A DNA stretch of 64,000 nucleotides from Metridium senile. Lineage: Eukaryota; Cnidaria; Anthozoa; Actiniaria; Metridiidae. The notes below the pieces were generated by a model. The model was not told where the DNA came from. It did no database searches and saw nothing but the letters and a program-made list of their open reading frames with translations. Position numbers and translations under genes: made by a program. Shown here one piece after another: positions 42,572 to 55,559 of the stretch. Positions within the stretch are counted from its first letter, which is position 1. Every line of letters begins with the position of its first letter. Where the stretch lies: NCBI GenBank assembly GCA_949775045.1, contig OX459095.1:31448564-31512563 (forward strand), written 5' to 3'.

Positions 42572-42803
42572 GCCCGTTTACACTAGCAATTGTGTCGCGC
42601 GACAAGAGCTGCGATTTTAATGGCGATATCTATCGCAGATTTGTCAACGCTTCTTTGAACATGCTCTAAATTTAGTGCATTTTGCTGCGATTTTCTGTCT
42701 CCTTAATTCGAGCGTATTCGAAATTGCGGCGACAAAGCTGCGATAAAATCGCCGTTGAAATCGCAGCTCTTGTCGCGCGACAAAATTGCTAGTATAAACG
42801 GGC
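42572..42803. mobile_element. MITE with about 47-bp TIRs
   Basis: GCCCGTTTACACTAGCAATT ... GTCGCGCGACAAGAGCTGCG on the left and the complement on the right; 232 bp, no coding capacity. Confidence 0.85.
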
Positions 42804-43799
42804 TTTTACACGCTCTTAGAATGGCAGTTTTGCACAATCTATTTTATTCATTTATTTATTATTTATTTCTCTGTCTAGTATTTCTCTGTCTATGTATCTA
42901 TTCATTTATTCGCTACAATATACTTCCAAATACAATTGAATGAAAATAATTTATACTATAATAAAGCAAGAAACGGTATTAAATAATGATTAAACGTAAA
43001 TTAAAATGACATATTCTGTAGTGATCATACTTCAATATAGTAAGTGATATTGTCTAAAACGTTATTCTAAAAGTTTTGAAAAATGCATAAGAACTTTAAC
43101 AAATGATATTTGCTAGAAATTAGATTGATTTTAATTTAAAATGTTCGGTTTAATTGGCTTTTTATTGACTTTAAAGTTTGCATAATCTCTTGTTTTGGTT
43201 GCAGCCTCGTTTCCATGTTGTGCTCAAGTTGCCGTCAAAGTAGTCACAAAAAACCTCGTTTTTGCCGTCTTCCCCTCTTGGGTTTGGGACTTTTTGTATG
43301 TTGTAAGGCATATAATTCTTAGTCGAAAATCGTTGAGAAACCTTCTGTTGCAATTAGTGGCAGGTTGGGGTCAATATTTTCGTAGATTGACTGGACTATG
43401 AGCAGCGAGCGAGGTTATAAAACAAAGGTTTTAAAATTAAAAGCCAGAAGACGAGTGTAAAAACGTTTTCAAAGATGTGAAAAATATTTGAAGAGAGTGA
43501 AATTCACTTTTTAACTTTAAATAGAAATGTCAAACTTAAAATTCAAACCATGAATTTTGGCGGGGATCGTACATGATTTGATTAGCCATACAATTCTGGT
43601 GACGTCAGGTAGGCTTCGCCAGGTTACATACCAAAAGAAGTATTTTAGAAACCGGCGGTCTGCGGTTTCGGGAGAGAAGAGAGGGAAAGACCGCCTGCCC
43701 GAAAACCCTAGGATTTTTGGTAGCCGCCTACTGACCTGCTCAACGTACCGTAACGGACCGCCCGGTGATATGTGGACAAAACAAACTTTTGCCGGGCTC

Positions 43800-44050
43800 T
43801 CAAATATCCAATTCTTCGATTCAAACATTAAATTATTCTATTCAAACATTCAATCCTTCGATTCAAATTCAAACATATAATTATTCTATTCAAACATTCA
43901 ATCCTTCGATTCAAATTCAAACATCTACTTCTTCGATTCAAACATTCAATTCTTCGATTCAAACATTCAATAATTCGATTCAATTATTCGGTCCAAACAT
44001 TCAATTCTTCGATTCAAACATTCAATCCTTCGATTCAAATTCAAACTGTG
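43800..44050. repeat. ATTCAAACATTCAATTCTTCG tandem repeat
   Basis: Irregular 19-39-bp units of TTCGATTCAAACATTCAA; open in one plus frame but compositionally simple. Confidence 0.8.
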
Positions 44051-44143
44051 TGAGATTCGTCTATAACTATAGCTGCATGATATGTCGAGTTTTCCTTCAT
44101 TCGGGGCTTTCATAAATCGTGGCTCTAGGGCCTGTTCGGCGGT

Positions 44144-44195
44144 ACCCTGCGAGCAGAGATTCCTTTAAGAGAAAGGAATCTCTGCTCGCAGGGTA
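44144..44195. mobile_element. 52-bp micro-foldback with 10-bp target duplication
   Basis: ACCCTGCGAGCAGAGATTCC faces GGAATCTCTGCTCGCAGGGT; GTTCGGCGGT lies directly outside both ends (44134-44143, 44196-44205). Inserted in the helicase fragment. Confidence 0.8.
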
Positions 44196-44475
44196 GTTCG
44201 GCGGTCACGCGTATGAATTGGGGAGGATTTTCAAGTATAGCTCGAAATGACTCGCCATTTAACTCCGCTGCAGAACAGTTAATATATGGTCTGGCCTGTA
44301 ACTCGCTCAACTGGTCTGCTAAGAGACTTTTAAGCGGCGAAATTACGAGGACTGTTGAGGCAGTTGAGTTTCTTTATGTGTATTTCGCTAGATCAAACAC
44401 AGTAAAAATTAGACTTTTTCCAAATCCTGTCGGTAGTACCGCCAGCACGTCATGTCCTTCGAGGAGTTTTAGAAT

Positions 44476-46444
44476 GGGTGTCGGGAAAACACGGATACGG
44501 ACCGTCCGTCGGCGGACCAACGGACCAACGGACCGGCGGACCGACGGACCGGTCCGTCGACGGACCATTTGGGAAAACGCGGACCAAAAAAAAAAAAAAT
44601 AAATAAATAAATAAATAAATAAAAAATAAAAAAATAAAAAAATAAAGATACAAAAAAAAAAATAAAAAAAATGAAAATGAAAAAGTAGATAAAACGGTAA
44701 AAAAAACTTCCAAATATTTATAAAATGTTTCTTTACCCGAAAAAAATCAATAATTCAGAAGAATTAACCTATTAGTGAGTGTCCCACTGTGTTTCTCGAT
44801 GCAACTCGAGGAATCGGGATACTTGAATTATACTGAGAGACTTTTTCTGAGATTTTTTTCTCTTAAACTGCAACAATCGAAACGACAAGCTAGTTCACAA
44901 GTTGCCTGCAAACAGAGTACGAATCATCTTGTGATGTCGAATGTGTATAATGTCAGTCATCACTTGATAAGACACGCACGTCCCTCTCTCAGTACATAAA
45001 TCTAGAATTATTCTCTGATATGTTATTATAAAAGTTATTATAACATAATACAGCCCGTGAATCTGACGCTGCGATTTGGATAGGGATAAATGCGTTAAAC
45101 TGAAGTAAAGGCTGTTAGTTTGGATTATCATCCCTAAATGGATTTAATAAATTGAACTCAAGTATTAATAACGACATATCTGTTTTGCATTTATCAGTTG
45201 TGTCATCAAAAGCTTTTATAAACTGACCTTGTTGACCTCCCACCATGAAATCTCAGGCCAGCTTCACTTTGGGCAATAAATGGGCTACTATAATGATCGC
45301 TTGTTAAAATCCATTGATCTCAGCATCTTGAATGTGTTATCAAATTCGTTGAGTAATCAATATTCAATCGATCAATATTCTTATTTTAAGGCTTATGTAC
45401 TGAGAGAGGGACGTGCGTGTCTTATCAAGTGATGACTGACATTATACACATTCGACATCACAAGATGATTCGTACTCTGTTTGCAGGCAGCTTGTGAACT
45501 AGCTTGTCGTTTCGATTGTTGCAGTTTAAGAGAAAAAAATCTCAGAAAAAGTCTCTCAGTATAATTCAAGTAACCCGATTCCTCGAGTCGCATCGAGAAA
45601 CACAGTGGGACACTCACTATAGCTAATAGGTTAATTCTTCTGAATTATTGATTTTTTTCGGGTAAAGAAACATTTTATAAATATTTTGAAGTTTTTTTTT
45701 ACCGTTTTATCTACTTTTTCATTTTTATTTTTTTTATTTTTTTTTTATATCTTTATTTTTTTGTATCTTTATTTTTTTGTATCTTTATTTTTTTTATTTA
45801 TAATTTTATTTATTTTTTTTTTGGTCCGCGTTTTCCCAAATGGTCCGTCGACGGACCGGTCCGTCGGTCCGCCGGTCCGCCGGTCCGTTGGTCCGTTGGT
45901 CCGCCGACGGACGGTCCGTATCCATGTTTTCCCGACACCCTTATGTACTGAGAGAGGGACGTGCGTGTCTTATCAAGTGATGACTGACATTATACACATT
46001 CGACATCACAAGATGATTCGTACTCTGTTTGCAGGCAGCTTGTGAACTAGCTTGTTGTTTCGATTGTTGCAGTTTAAGTGAAAAAAATCTCAGAAAAAGT
46101 CTCTCAGTATAATTCAAGTATCCCGATTCTTCGAGTCGCATCGAGAAACACAGTGGGACACTCACTAATAGGTTAATCTTCTGAATTATTGATTTTTTTC
46201 GGGTAAAGAAACATTTTATAAATATTTGGAAGTTTTTTTTACCGTTTTATCTACTTTTTCATTTTTATTTGTTTTTTGTATCTTTATTTTTTTTTATTTT
46301 TTATTTTTATTTTTTTTTGGTCCGCGTTTTCCCAAATGGTCCGTCGACGGACCGGTCCGTCGGTCCGTCGGTCCGTCGGTCCGCCGGTCCGTTGGTCCGT
46401 TGGTCCGCCGACGGACGGTCCGTATCCGTGTTTTCCCGACACCC
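44476..46444. mobile_element. Foldback transposon, about 520-bp arms, GGTCCG arrays, 10-bp target duplication
   Basis: Starts GGGTGTCGGGAAAACACGGA and ends with its near-complement; GTTTTAGAAT flanks both sides (44466-44475, 46445-46454). Left arm 44476-44999; right arm 45393-45940, repeated again as 45941-46444. Each arm carries a GGTCCGTCGGTCCG-type array next to an A/T-rich tract. The frames within the arms look accidental, and no transposase is present. Confidence 0.88.
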
Positions 46445-46779
46445 GTTTTAGAATAGATGTATGTTGCTCGTCTTTTAGAATGACAGATCGATCTTGTTTT
46501 GATAAATATATTAATAGAGCTCTTTTCACCAACGCTTCATTCGCATCCTCCGTCATCCGATAGCAACGGTTGATAGATCTTACTTTGATTGACAGCGTTT
46601 CAGCCAATCACTGATCCCCGTTCGCTGGTGGACGGGCTACCAAAAATCCTAGGGTTTTCGGGCAGGCGGTCTTTCCCTCTCTTCTCTCTCGAAACCGCAG
46701 ACCGCCGGCAAGGCAGTCTAAGAAACGCGAACCGGCTGCCACGCTAGTCCAGAAGAAAGAAAAAAAAAGCACTAAAACA

Positions 46780-47319
46780 ATGAACAGAAAAGACATTCTT
46801 GCGAAAGATCTGCACTTGATGCCCTTATCTGAAGAAGGAGGTTACTTCTCAGAAACTTATCGTTCAGGGAATATTGAAACTGATCGCCAAAGCGGTTCCA
46901 GAAGCTTGCTAACCATCATTTATTTCTTGATGTCCCATGATATGGGAGGACGTAACTACATCCACCAGAACAAGAGCGATATAATTCACTTCTTCCACGA
47001 AGGATGGCCTGCTCTCTACATCACTGTCTCTCCAGAAGGAAAATATGAAGAGTTTATACTTGGAAAAGATGTCTCGAAGGGTCACGTTCCTCAGCTAATT
47101 GTTAAAGGTGGTTATTTGAAGGCTGCCCGTGTGATGAACGAGCTGAAAGAATATGAAACATTCCCAGGTGAGGTACCGTTCACGTTAATATCAGAGGCTG
47201 TTGCACCGGGATTTGATTTCCGAGATCGGTTTGTTCCTGGATTAAAGGACGTGGAAAAATTACATCCAGGCTTAGTAAAGAAACTTGAAGAACATATTGC
47301 TCCAACCCCAGTAGCCTAG
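46780..47319 (+). CDS. Cupin_5 (DUF985) family protein, 179 aa
   Basis: Single uninterrupted frame from AAACAATGAACAG. Family marks: LMPLSEEGGYFSETYRS, RSLLTIIYFLMS, NKSDIIHFFHEGWPALYI, EEFILGKDVSKGHVPQLIV, GGYLKAARV and the closing VAPGFDFRD block. DUF985 proteins are RmlC-like beta-barrel cupins; their biochemical role is not established, so none is claimed. Length is normal for the family. No intron, unlike TRAPPC11 and AHCY. ATTAAA at 47447-47452 is a possible polyadenylation signal. The start lies 72 bp from the inverted repeat at 46635-46708. Confidence 0.93.
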   Translation: MNRKDILAKDLHLMPLSEEGGYFSETYRSGNIETDRQSGSRSLLTIIYFLMSHDMGGRNYIHQNKSDIIHFFHEGWPALYITVSPEGKYEEFILGKDVSKGHVPQLIVKGGYLKAARVMNELKEYETFPGEVPFTLISEAVAPGFDFRDRFVPGLKDVEKLHPGLVKKLEEHIAPTPVA

Positions 47320-48501
47320 AAGCCCCTCATCATTCCTGAGAGCATTCCTTGTGTTGTCTATCTTTCACAAATTCAAAATTAACAATATTTGTTTAAATAA
47401 CTTGTTCTTTTTTTTGTAAATCATCAGATATACCTTATTATAGGAAATTAAAGGATCGTCTCAACCACGATGCTTTTCGCGCCTCAATTATTGTTTACAT
47501 GCTTGCAAAGCGAGCCGTTTCGCCAACGTTGCGTTTTTTTCTAAAAAACAAATTGGAGTCAAAGTAACCTAAAAATCGATAGCAAAGAATGAAGATAGTG
47601 TCAGTGAAGTAAATATTTTCAAATAAATAATTGTATATGCGAAGACGTTAGACGAACTTCTACTGGAATGACTCGGACTCGCCGATCGAAAAGACAAGCT
47701 TCTAGCCGTATTGTATAAAGTACATGAACATTTTCTGAATTCTTCAATAATATAAATATGTATTAAGTTTTATTCAAAAATACTTTGTGAATATTAATAC
47801 ACCTAAAACAGAGGCTTATTGAATTTTATTTCATGATCACGAGGTAAGACTTTGTAAACTGAGCATGTACGACTGGCACAGGACATAAACAGCTAGATAC
47901 CTTGGATGTCAGTTACAAGAACGCTGCTTACAGTTATGCCAGTGTTTGGCAAAGAAGAATATAAAATACAAGTTCTATATATAAGAAGAATCCAAGTGTG
48001 TTTGTTAGCCCGTACGCGTGTTGTAAGGCATCGACACTGTTCGACACTGTCAGTCGAAGCGCACAATAACATTAGACTGTCTTTTCATCGTGTGACGGCT
48101 AATCGAAATGTTTCAGTCTTTTTAAAAATATCTCCTTTGTTTTAATTCTAGGTACATGAAGGCTTGAGTGTTTGTTTATGAATGTAAAGCGATTCTTTCT
48201 ATATAAAAAGATTATTTTGTTGTGCATAGATCAATAAGACGAAAAGAACATGAATTCCTCGAAAAAGACTCACACGCCGTTTCCGATTTAATTCTCTACT
48301 TTTCTCTACTTTCCTCTACTAATAAGTCTTTATCTTGATTTAGTTAAGCCAGAGACCCTACAAACGAACAAACACATTGTACTTATTTATGGTTTAAATG
48401 AAAATCATAGGAGATAGATAGGTCACGACTCTCTTGCATAAAGGTTATTTGTGACCATTTCCGGCTGCCAGTTTTGTAGACACTTCACACGAATCCAGTC
48501 A
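47320..48501. other. Intergenic, nothing recognised
   Basis: 3' region of the cupin gene, then AT-rich sequence with only short frames lacking any recognisable motif. Confidence 0.4.
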
Positions 48502-50445
48502 GGCATCCTGTAAACCACGGACTGGACTGGACCCAGAAAACACGGACTGGACTGAGTCCGTGTTTTACAAATCGTTGTAAAACACGGACTGAGTCCGTGT
48601 TTTACAACGATTTGTAAAACACGGACTGATTATCAGATTATCAGATTAGTAATATGAACTATTGAGTCCGTGTTTTACAAATCGTTGTAAAACACGGACT
48701 CAGTCCGTGTTTTACAACGATTTGTAAACCACGGACTGACACATCAGATAAATAAGGTTATCAGATTAGTAACATGATAGAGTCACGTACAGATAACACA
48801 ATGCAACGCAACTCACAGAACAACAACTACCGCTCACGGTCTCAAAATATAATATTTGACAAAAATACATATTTCTCGCTGCTTATCACACAGTTATTGA
48901 CCTCAAGTGTCACGCTAAAGCAAATCTAGGATTTTTGAGTCGAAATTTTAATGATAAAATTCGTGCATTAAGAATTATTTAATAATAGAGTTGACTTCTT
49001 GGTCAGCGAATAAACAAAGATTTTACTCCGTTTTGATGCAGATTTCACACGGTAAGACATTAATTGAATTTCAACCCAATAATTACAATAACAACTACAC
49101 AAAAGCAGTTTGAAAAATATCACAATAAAGTATAATATTCGTTATATACATATGGGTTTACATGTAAGATTCATTTAAACAGCAATACGACAAAACGACG
49201 ACGTAGCTAATCGAACAGTTCGATAATCGAATTTAATCGAATTTAATCGAACGATTAAGTTCGATTATGACGGATAATCAGACAAATTCGAACCGGATTT
49301 TTTTTGTGAGTGTTTGATTAAATTCGATTACCGAACATAATCGAACACTTTTTTGAATTTACGACTTTTGTCTTCCAAACTGTTTTAAACTGTTTTAAGC
49401 GTTGTAAAACTAATTAAACGTGCACATTAAACAACATATGTTTTATTTCTTGTAAACTGTAACAAAGATATTTCGTACATGTTAATGTTTATACATGTAC
49501 ATACAACCATACTGACTCTTGTAGGTAGAGTACAGATAGAAGGTATCATATAAACATTTTCCGCGCAACTTTTAATCGAACTTAATCACATGAGACCGTG
49601 AGCGGTAGCACAGGGAGCCCGGCTTTTTGTCGTTTCTTTTCTTTTTTCTCTCTCTCTCTCTCTTTATTTACGCTAATAATACGCTATATTATGTTTGCAT
49701 CAGGATTCCTGTGGTATGAAACAGTTCCGACGTATCGTTTAACATGATGATGTAATTAACAGTAACTCGATAGGAGGATAAACTCTTATCTGTAACGCAC
49801 TCTCTTGTAACAGTCAACGTTTGGAGGCTTTATAATAATGAAAGAATGCTTAAAACATTTTAAATATGAGTTTTAATTGAGGCATCTAGCAGTTGTTTCA
49901 GCCCTTCTATACATTAACGGTTACTAGCGAGTGAGTTACAGATAAGAGTTTAATCCTCCTATCGAGTTACTGTTAATTACATCAATACGTCGGAACTGTC
50001 TCATATCACAGGAATCCCGATGCAAACATAATATTATTAGCGTAAATAAAGAGAGAGAGAGAGAGAGAGAAAAAAGAAAAGAAACGACAAAAAGCCGGGC
50101 TCCCTGTGGCGGTAGTTGTTGTTCTGTGAGTTGCGTTGCATTGTGTTATCTGTACGTGACTCTATCATGTTACTAATCTGATAACCTTATTTATCTGATG
50201 TGTCAGTCCGTGGTTTACAAATCGTTGTAAAACACGGACTGAGTCCGTGTTTTACAACGATTTGTAAAACACGGACTCAATAGCTCATATTACTAATCTG
50301 ATAATCTGATAATCAGTCCGTGTTTTACAAATCGTTGTAAAACACGGACTCAGTCCGTGTTTTACAACGATTTGTAAAACACGGACTCAGTCCAGTCCGT
50401 GGTTTCTGGGTCCAGTCCAGTCCAGTCCGTGGTTTACAGGATGCC
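48502..50445. mobile_element. Foldback element with palindromic GTCCGTGTTTTACAA arrays, copy 1
   Basis: Ends GGCATCCTGTAAACCACGGA and its complement. The outer part of each arm holds 34-bp palindromes (GTCCGTGTTTTACAA-ATCG-TTGTAAAACACGGAC) in tandem, and CTACCGCTCACGG further in. Same family as 55560-57985. Interrupted at 49609-50108 by another TIR element. No clean target duplication. Confidence 0.82.
49609..50108. mobile_element. 500-bp relative of the PIF1-bearing element, nested
   Basis: Ends CACAGGGAGCCCGGCTTTTT and complement, the termini of the element at 60580-61986; GCGGTAG duplicated on both sides (7 bp). Interior has facing CT/GA dinucleotide runs. Confidence 0.8.
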
Positions 50446-51179
50446 CCTTGAATTGATAATGAACAGGGTAATACGCGATATAAAGGGCATACACCGAAAC
50501 CCGGACTCGGACTCGGACTCGGACTCGGACTCGGACTCGGACTCGGACTCGGACTCGGACTATAAAAAGAAAAAAAAATACAAAAAAAATAATAATATAA
50601 TAATAATAATAATGAGAAAAGAAAAAAATAACTAACAATAACTCTAACAGTTTCGTTCACTTGAGTCGAATAAAATACTTCAATTTACCCTAAGTTGATT
50701 TGAACAAATGTAAAAGTACTAGGCATATATTAAGTCTCCCGTGACCTCATAACACTACTGAAACGCGATTTTATTTCTATCCATTCGCATACATTTATTT
50801 TTTTATTTACATACAGGTCTATGCATTTGCACATGACTCTTTTTTTAATGAAAACATTATGACACGGCCCCACAGGGAAAGTTTTGTATCCCGATTTAGG
50901 GATCCTAACACATCACCCCATTTCTCCTTCCTACGTACCTACCCACAGCTTATAACAACCTTACATACATACATGTACACATCACATGTACACATACATG
51001 TACACATACATGTACACATCACCCCATTTCTCCTTCCTACATACATACTCACAGCGTATTACAAACTTACACAACCAACTAAAACTCCTTCCTTCACCCT
51101 CTCTTACTCATAACTGCAAACATAAAAACCTACAACATTCCCGCGGATAATTATCCGCCGCTAGTCATTACAAATTCAA

Positions 51180-51250
51180 ACTTTCCATTTTCCCCTACCC
51201 CCTACCCCCTTCCCCCTTCCCCCTTCCCCCTTCCCCCTTCCCCCCCCCCT
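51180..51250. repeat. (CCCCCTT)n tract
   Basis: About ten C-rich units ending in a C run; part of a strongly pyrimidine-rich plus strand at 50860-52250 with no recognisable coding content. Confidence 0.75.
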
Positions 51251-52161
51251 CCCTTTGCAACACACAGGCTAACCGACATACAGAAAGCATACAGAATAAC
51301 ACAGGGCACCAGCCACCCGACACCGCTTTTATCATTCTAACATCTCTATACACCGACATTCCATACATACCTTCCTTGCTTGACTACGCCATCTACAACA
51401 AACTCAACACTGTTAACCTGGATTTCTATGCCAGTACGACCACGATACGGTAAGTACGGTAAGTATTCACTATCACTCCCACCCATTATCATATCAACTA
51501 CACAATTACCATTATATTCATGAAATTTATTCCATCATATACGCTTTTGTATCCATATACGTGACCGTCTCGTAAAGTTGATAGTACACGTCGGGTGGGC
51601 TTACGGCCGTGAGTTCTGAAACGTGTTGGTCCTAACCTCTACCATTTGCCTCAACCCCTGATGATTAGCTTATGGTAGGACTATCTACTTATCTCCCCTT
51701 CGGCTCACCTTCCCTTCCTATTTTTACGTCCCCTCCTTCCCTCGAGACAGTCACGTATATCCACACGAACTCGAGTTCACTTTGCGCCTTTCTTTATTCA
51801 CATCGTTATTTTATATTGCCGTTATTTTTACATTATTTTTATATTTTTATTTTGACCTTATTTTTTATTCTTATATATATATTTATTATTATTTACTCGT
51901 TATCATTATTATTATCATTTATTATTCATAACATATTTTTATTCTCACTTCTCTTTTATGAATTTCTTTCACCATTATCATACCACTGTTCACTCCACAT
52001 ATTTACCTGTTCCATTCAACCTCAATTTGAAACTCCACTTATATTCACACTTACTTTCCACGACTTGCACTCTACAACTCTTACATCCACACACACCTTC
52101 CCTCAATTGATGTGTTGGTACGAATACCTGCTTTTTAGCATGTCATTTAGCATCGACCTAA

Positions 52162-52240
52162 ATTCCTATCCATTCGCATACATTTATTTTTTTATTTACA
52201 TACAGGTCTATGCATTTGCACATGACTCTTTTTTTAATGA
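52162..52240. repeat. Direct repeat of 50777-50855
   Basis: CATTCGCATACATTTATTTT to AATGAAAACATTAT is shared almost exactly with 50777-50855, indicating two copies of one repeat in this interval. Confidence 0.75.
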
Positions 52241-52249
52241 AAACATTAT

Positions 52250-53494
<1,245 letters not shown>

Positions 53495-54770
53495 CTTTTT
53501 TTTTTTCTATGTCCGAGTCCGAGTCCGAGTCCAAGTCCGAGTCCGAGTCCGAGTCCGTGTCCGAGTCCGAGTCCGAGTCCGAGTCCAGGTTTCGAGGTAT
53601 ATAAAGCCCTAAAAGTAACAATGAAAACCGATGTAATCATGTAATAAGTAAGAGATAAAGCAACTTTTAGTTTAAACGGATTAGCGCTGATCACTCAAGA
53701 GGGGTTAACCACAGGGAGCCCGGCTTTATGTCGCTTATATATAAAATAAATTATACAATGAAATAAAATATATTATAAGGGTGTGTCTATAATGCGGACG
53801 CGGACGGTCCGCGGCGGACGGCGGACGGCGGACGGCGGACGAGAAAAAATGAAAAATGAAAAAATAAAAAAATGAAAAATAAAAAAAAATGAAAAAAATA
53901 TATAAAACAATTAAATAAACATGAAAATAAAAAATAATAATAATAAAAAATAATAATAAAAAATTAATAAATAAAAAAAAATTAATGTAATAATATCCTA
54001 AATTGAACCATTCTAAAAACAAAACAAAACGAAACGATCTAGGTTTATCTTCATTGGTTTTTGTTTTTGATCTACTAACCGCTGAATAACGGATGACCTG
54101 AATGTAATAAGTGAATCGCAGCAATTTACACGATACTGTACTCAAACGGCGTACGCTGTGTTACCATGAATCTTTATCAAAGGGGCTGCTTAGGTTTCTA
54201 AGGGTTTTGTAAGCTCTCTATAAGTAAAAATCCATCCGTACACACTTCAAAACCAATATCTGCAGACAACGTTCTCGTACTGTGGCCCGCACCATTCATT
54301 TTAAATTAAACACAGGAACCGTGGACTACTAGATTGAACTGTTCCAACGACTATTAATAATCCGGAGAATTTTCACTGATTTATTTTCTATGTGAGCCCA
54401 CCATAGATTTACACTCTAACCATGCACAATTAAATTCTACACATACACGACATTGTTTTTGAAAATGCTTTTACATTAAACATTCTCACTTTTACGCAAA
54501 CCATCAACAACTTTATATAAGTCCCACAATCACTACGGCCCTCGACTCTCCGTTGACCTTACATAAATTCTTAAGAAGTGCATATATATTATTATCAAAA
54601 GATAGTTCTACCATGTCAGTCATCCACTATTTCGTCGAACAAGTCATTTGAAATAGAAGTAGTAGAAAGGCTGCCTTTTTCGATCTGATTTCGAGACTTC
54701 TTTATGACCTTTATTCGCACAAGTTTCTCTTTGTTTCGGCGCCTTTCTCTTTGCACGGCAAGCTTATCTA

Positions 54771-55028
54771 CTAGCTTGTTCGGTCGGGAAATTGGTTTGG
54801 AAACTCTTCAGTAGGTCCCTTCTTTCCAGGCCAATGAAGATCATACGTATTATTTGTAATACTCGTTGTGCTGAAATGACATCGCTCGTGATCGTGCCAA
54901 GGATTAACGAATGGTATAAATTCTTTTTTTCCTGATTCCTTCAATTCTTTTAGCGATTTTGGCAGTCTGTCGGGGTATCTGGAATCGCTATTGCATCTAC
55001 CCCAACAGCAATGTTTCGTACCGACCAT
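54771..55028 (-). pseudogene. THAP zinc-finger domain fragment
   Basis: Begins [20 protein letters not shown], then [20 protein letters not shown], a shortened centre and [20 protein letters not shown]. This follows the THAP (C2CH) pattern of transposon-derived proteins, but part of the centre and the Cys of the usual CxxH (TYxCALHW) are missing, so zinc binding is unlikely. Confidence 0.75.
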
Positions 55029-55164
55029 TTTAACAATGGATAAGGTATAATTTTATAAAAATAGCGAGCGGAATGCCAATCCCACGTACTGTAATCTTGA
55101 GCTTGTGTTTGTCCGAATCACGCGGGGGGGTCTAATCATCTAATCTATTTTTAGACCATGGGGT

Positions 55165-55527
55165 GCATGTAAGCGTCACATTTTGGAGCAGATTCAGCTA
55201 TTTGACTATAGTATTTATTGCTATTGAAAAATGGAACATTTCCCCGTATAAATCACGATAATACCAAGGATTCATCTCTGTTCGATTGATCGAGATTGTG
55301 TTTTTTGTTGACTTTGAACACACACGTTGAAGTGATAATTACGAAACCTGTCAAAATTGACATTTTTACAAAGTTAAATAGAGCAGGACACCAGCGTATT
55401 TGAAGTTTGGTTGGCAGCGATTCCAAATTTTGTCCCAATACAAAAAATATAATTCGCACTTCCTACCTCGTCGATTACAGATTTTTCTGTTAAAACAAAC
55501 AAAATTTGCTAGTGCGAATGGGGCGGA
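55165..55527. mobile_element. GGCCCCATTCGCACTAG repeat, partial copy
   Basis: Right end CTAGTGCGAATGGGGC; body matches parts of 39590-40459 and 34681-34930. Lies directly upstream of the THAP fragment. Confidence 0.65.
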
Positions 55528-55559
55528 ATGATTCGCTCTTCAAGACACGTTTGAGATAT

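Larger units (their letters stand above)
44052..46607 (-). pseudogene. RecQ-like helicase fragment, split by two insertions
   Basis: Read on the minus strand in three pieces: 46607-46455 (start MAETLSIKVRSINR, ending at DEQHTSILK), 44475-44195 and 44143-44052. The middle piece has the Walker A block LEGHDVLAVLPTGFGKSLIF and motif Ia VLVISPLKSLLADQLSEL. The first gap is the foldback at 44476-46444, the second a 52-bp hairpin; both are flanked by 10-bp duplications, so the frame is continuous if they are ignored. One in-frame TAA remains near 44375. Helicase motifs II to VI are absent. Confidence 0.75.
43652..46708. mobile_element. 74-bp inverted-repeat element enclosing a RecQ-like fragment
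   Basis: 43652-43725 and 46635-46708 are near-identical inverted copies (CCGGCGGTCTGCGGTTTCG outermost; CCCTAGGATTTTTGGTAGCC innermost). The helicase frame starts 28 bp inside the right arm. Without the nested foldback the element would be about 1.1 kb. No transposase is visible. Helicase-bearing superfamilies such as Academ come to mind, but this is only a suggestion. Confidence 0.6.

Noticed and set aside
44775..46165. Repeated 74-codon frame (MSVPLCFSMxLEESGYLNYTE) found three times
   Set aside because: Each copy lies in an arm of the foldback and exists because the arms are copies; no homology recognised and no sign of independent coding constraint.
44213..46607. Frames rich in VRRRTGPSVRRSVG or SVGPPVRR
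   Set aside because: They translate the GGTCCG arrays of the foldback element.
47906..48145. 79-codon plus-strand frame
   Set aside because: No motif, no splice or start context, composition like the surrounding intergenic DNA.
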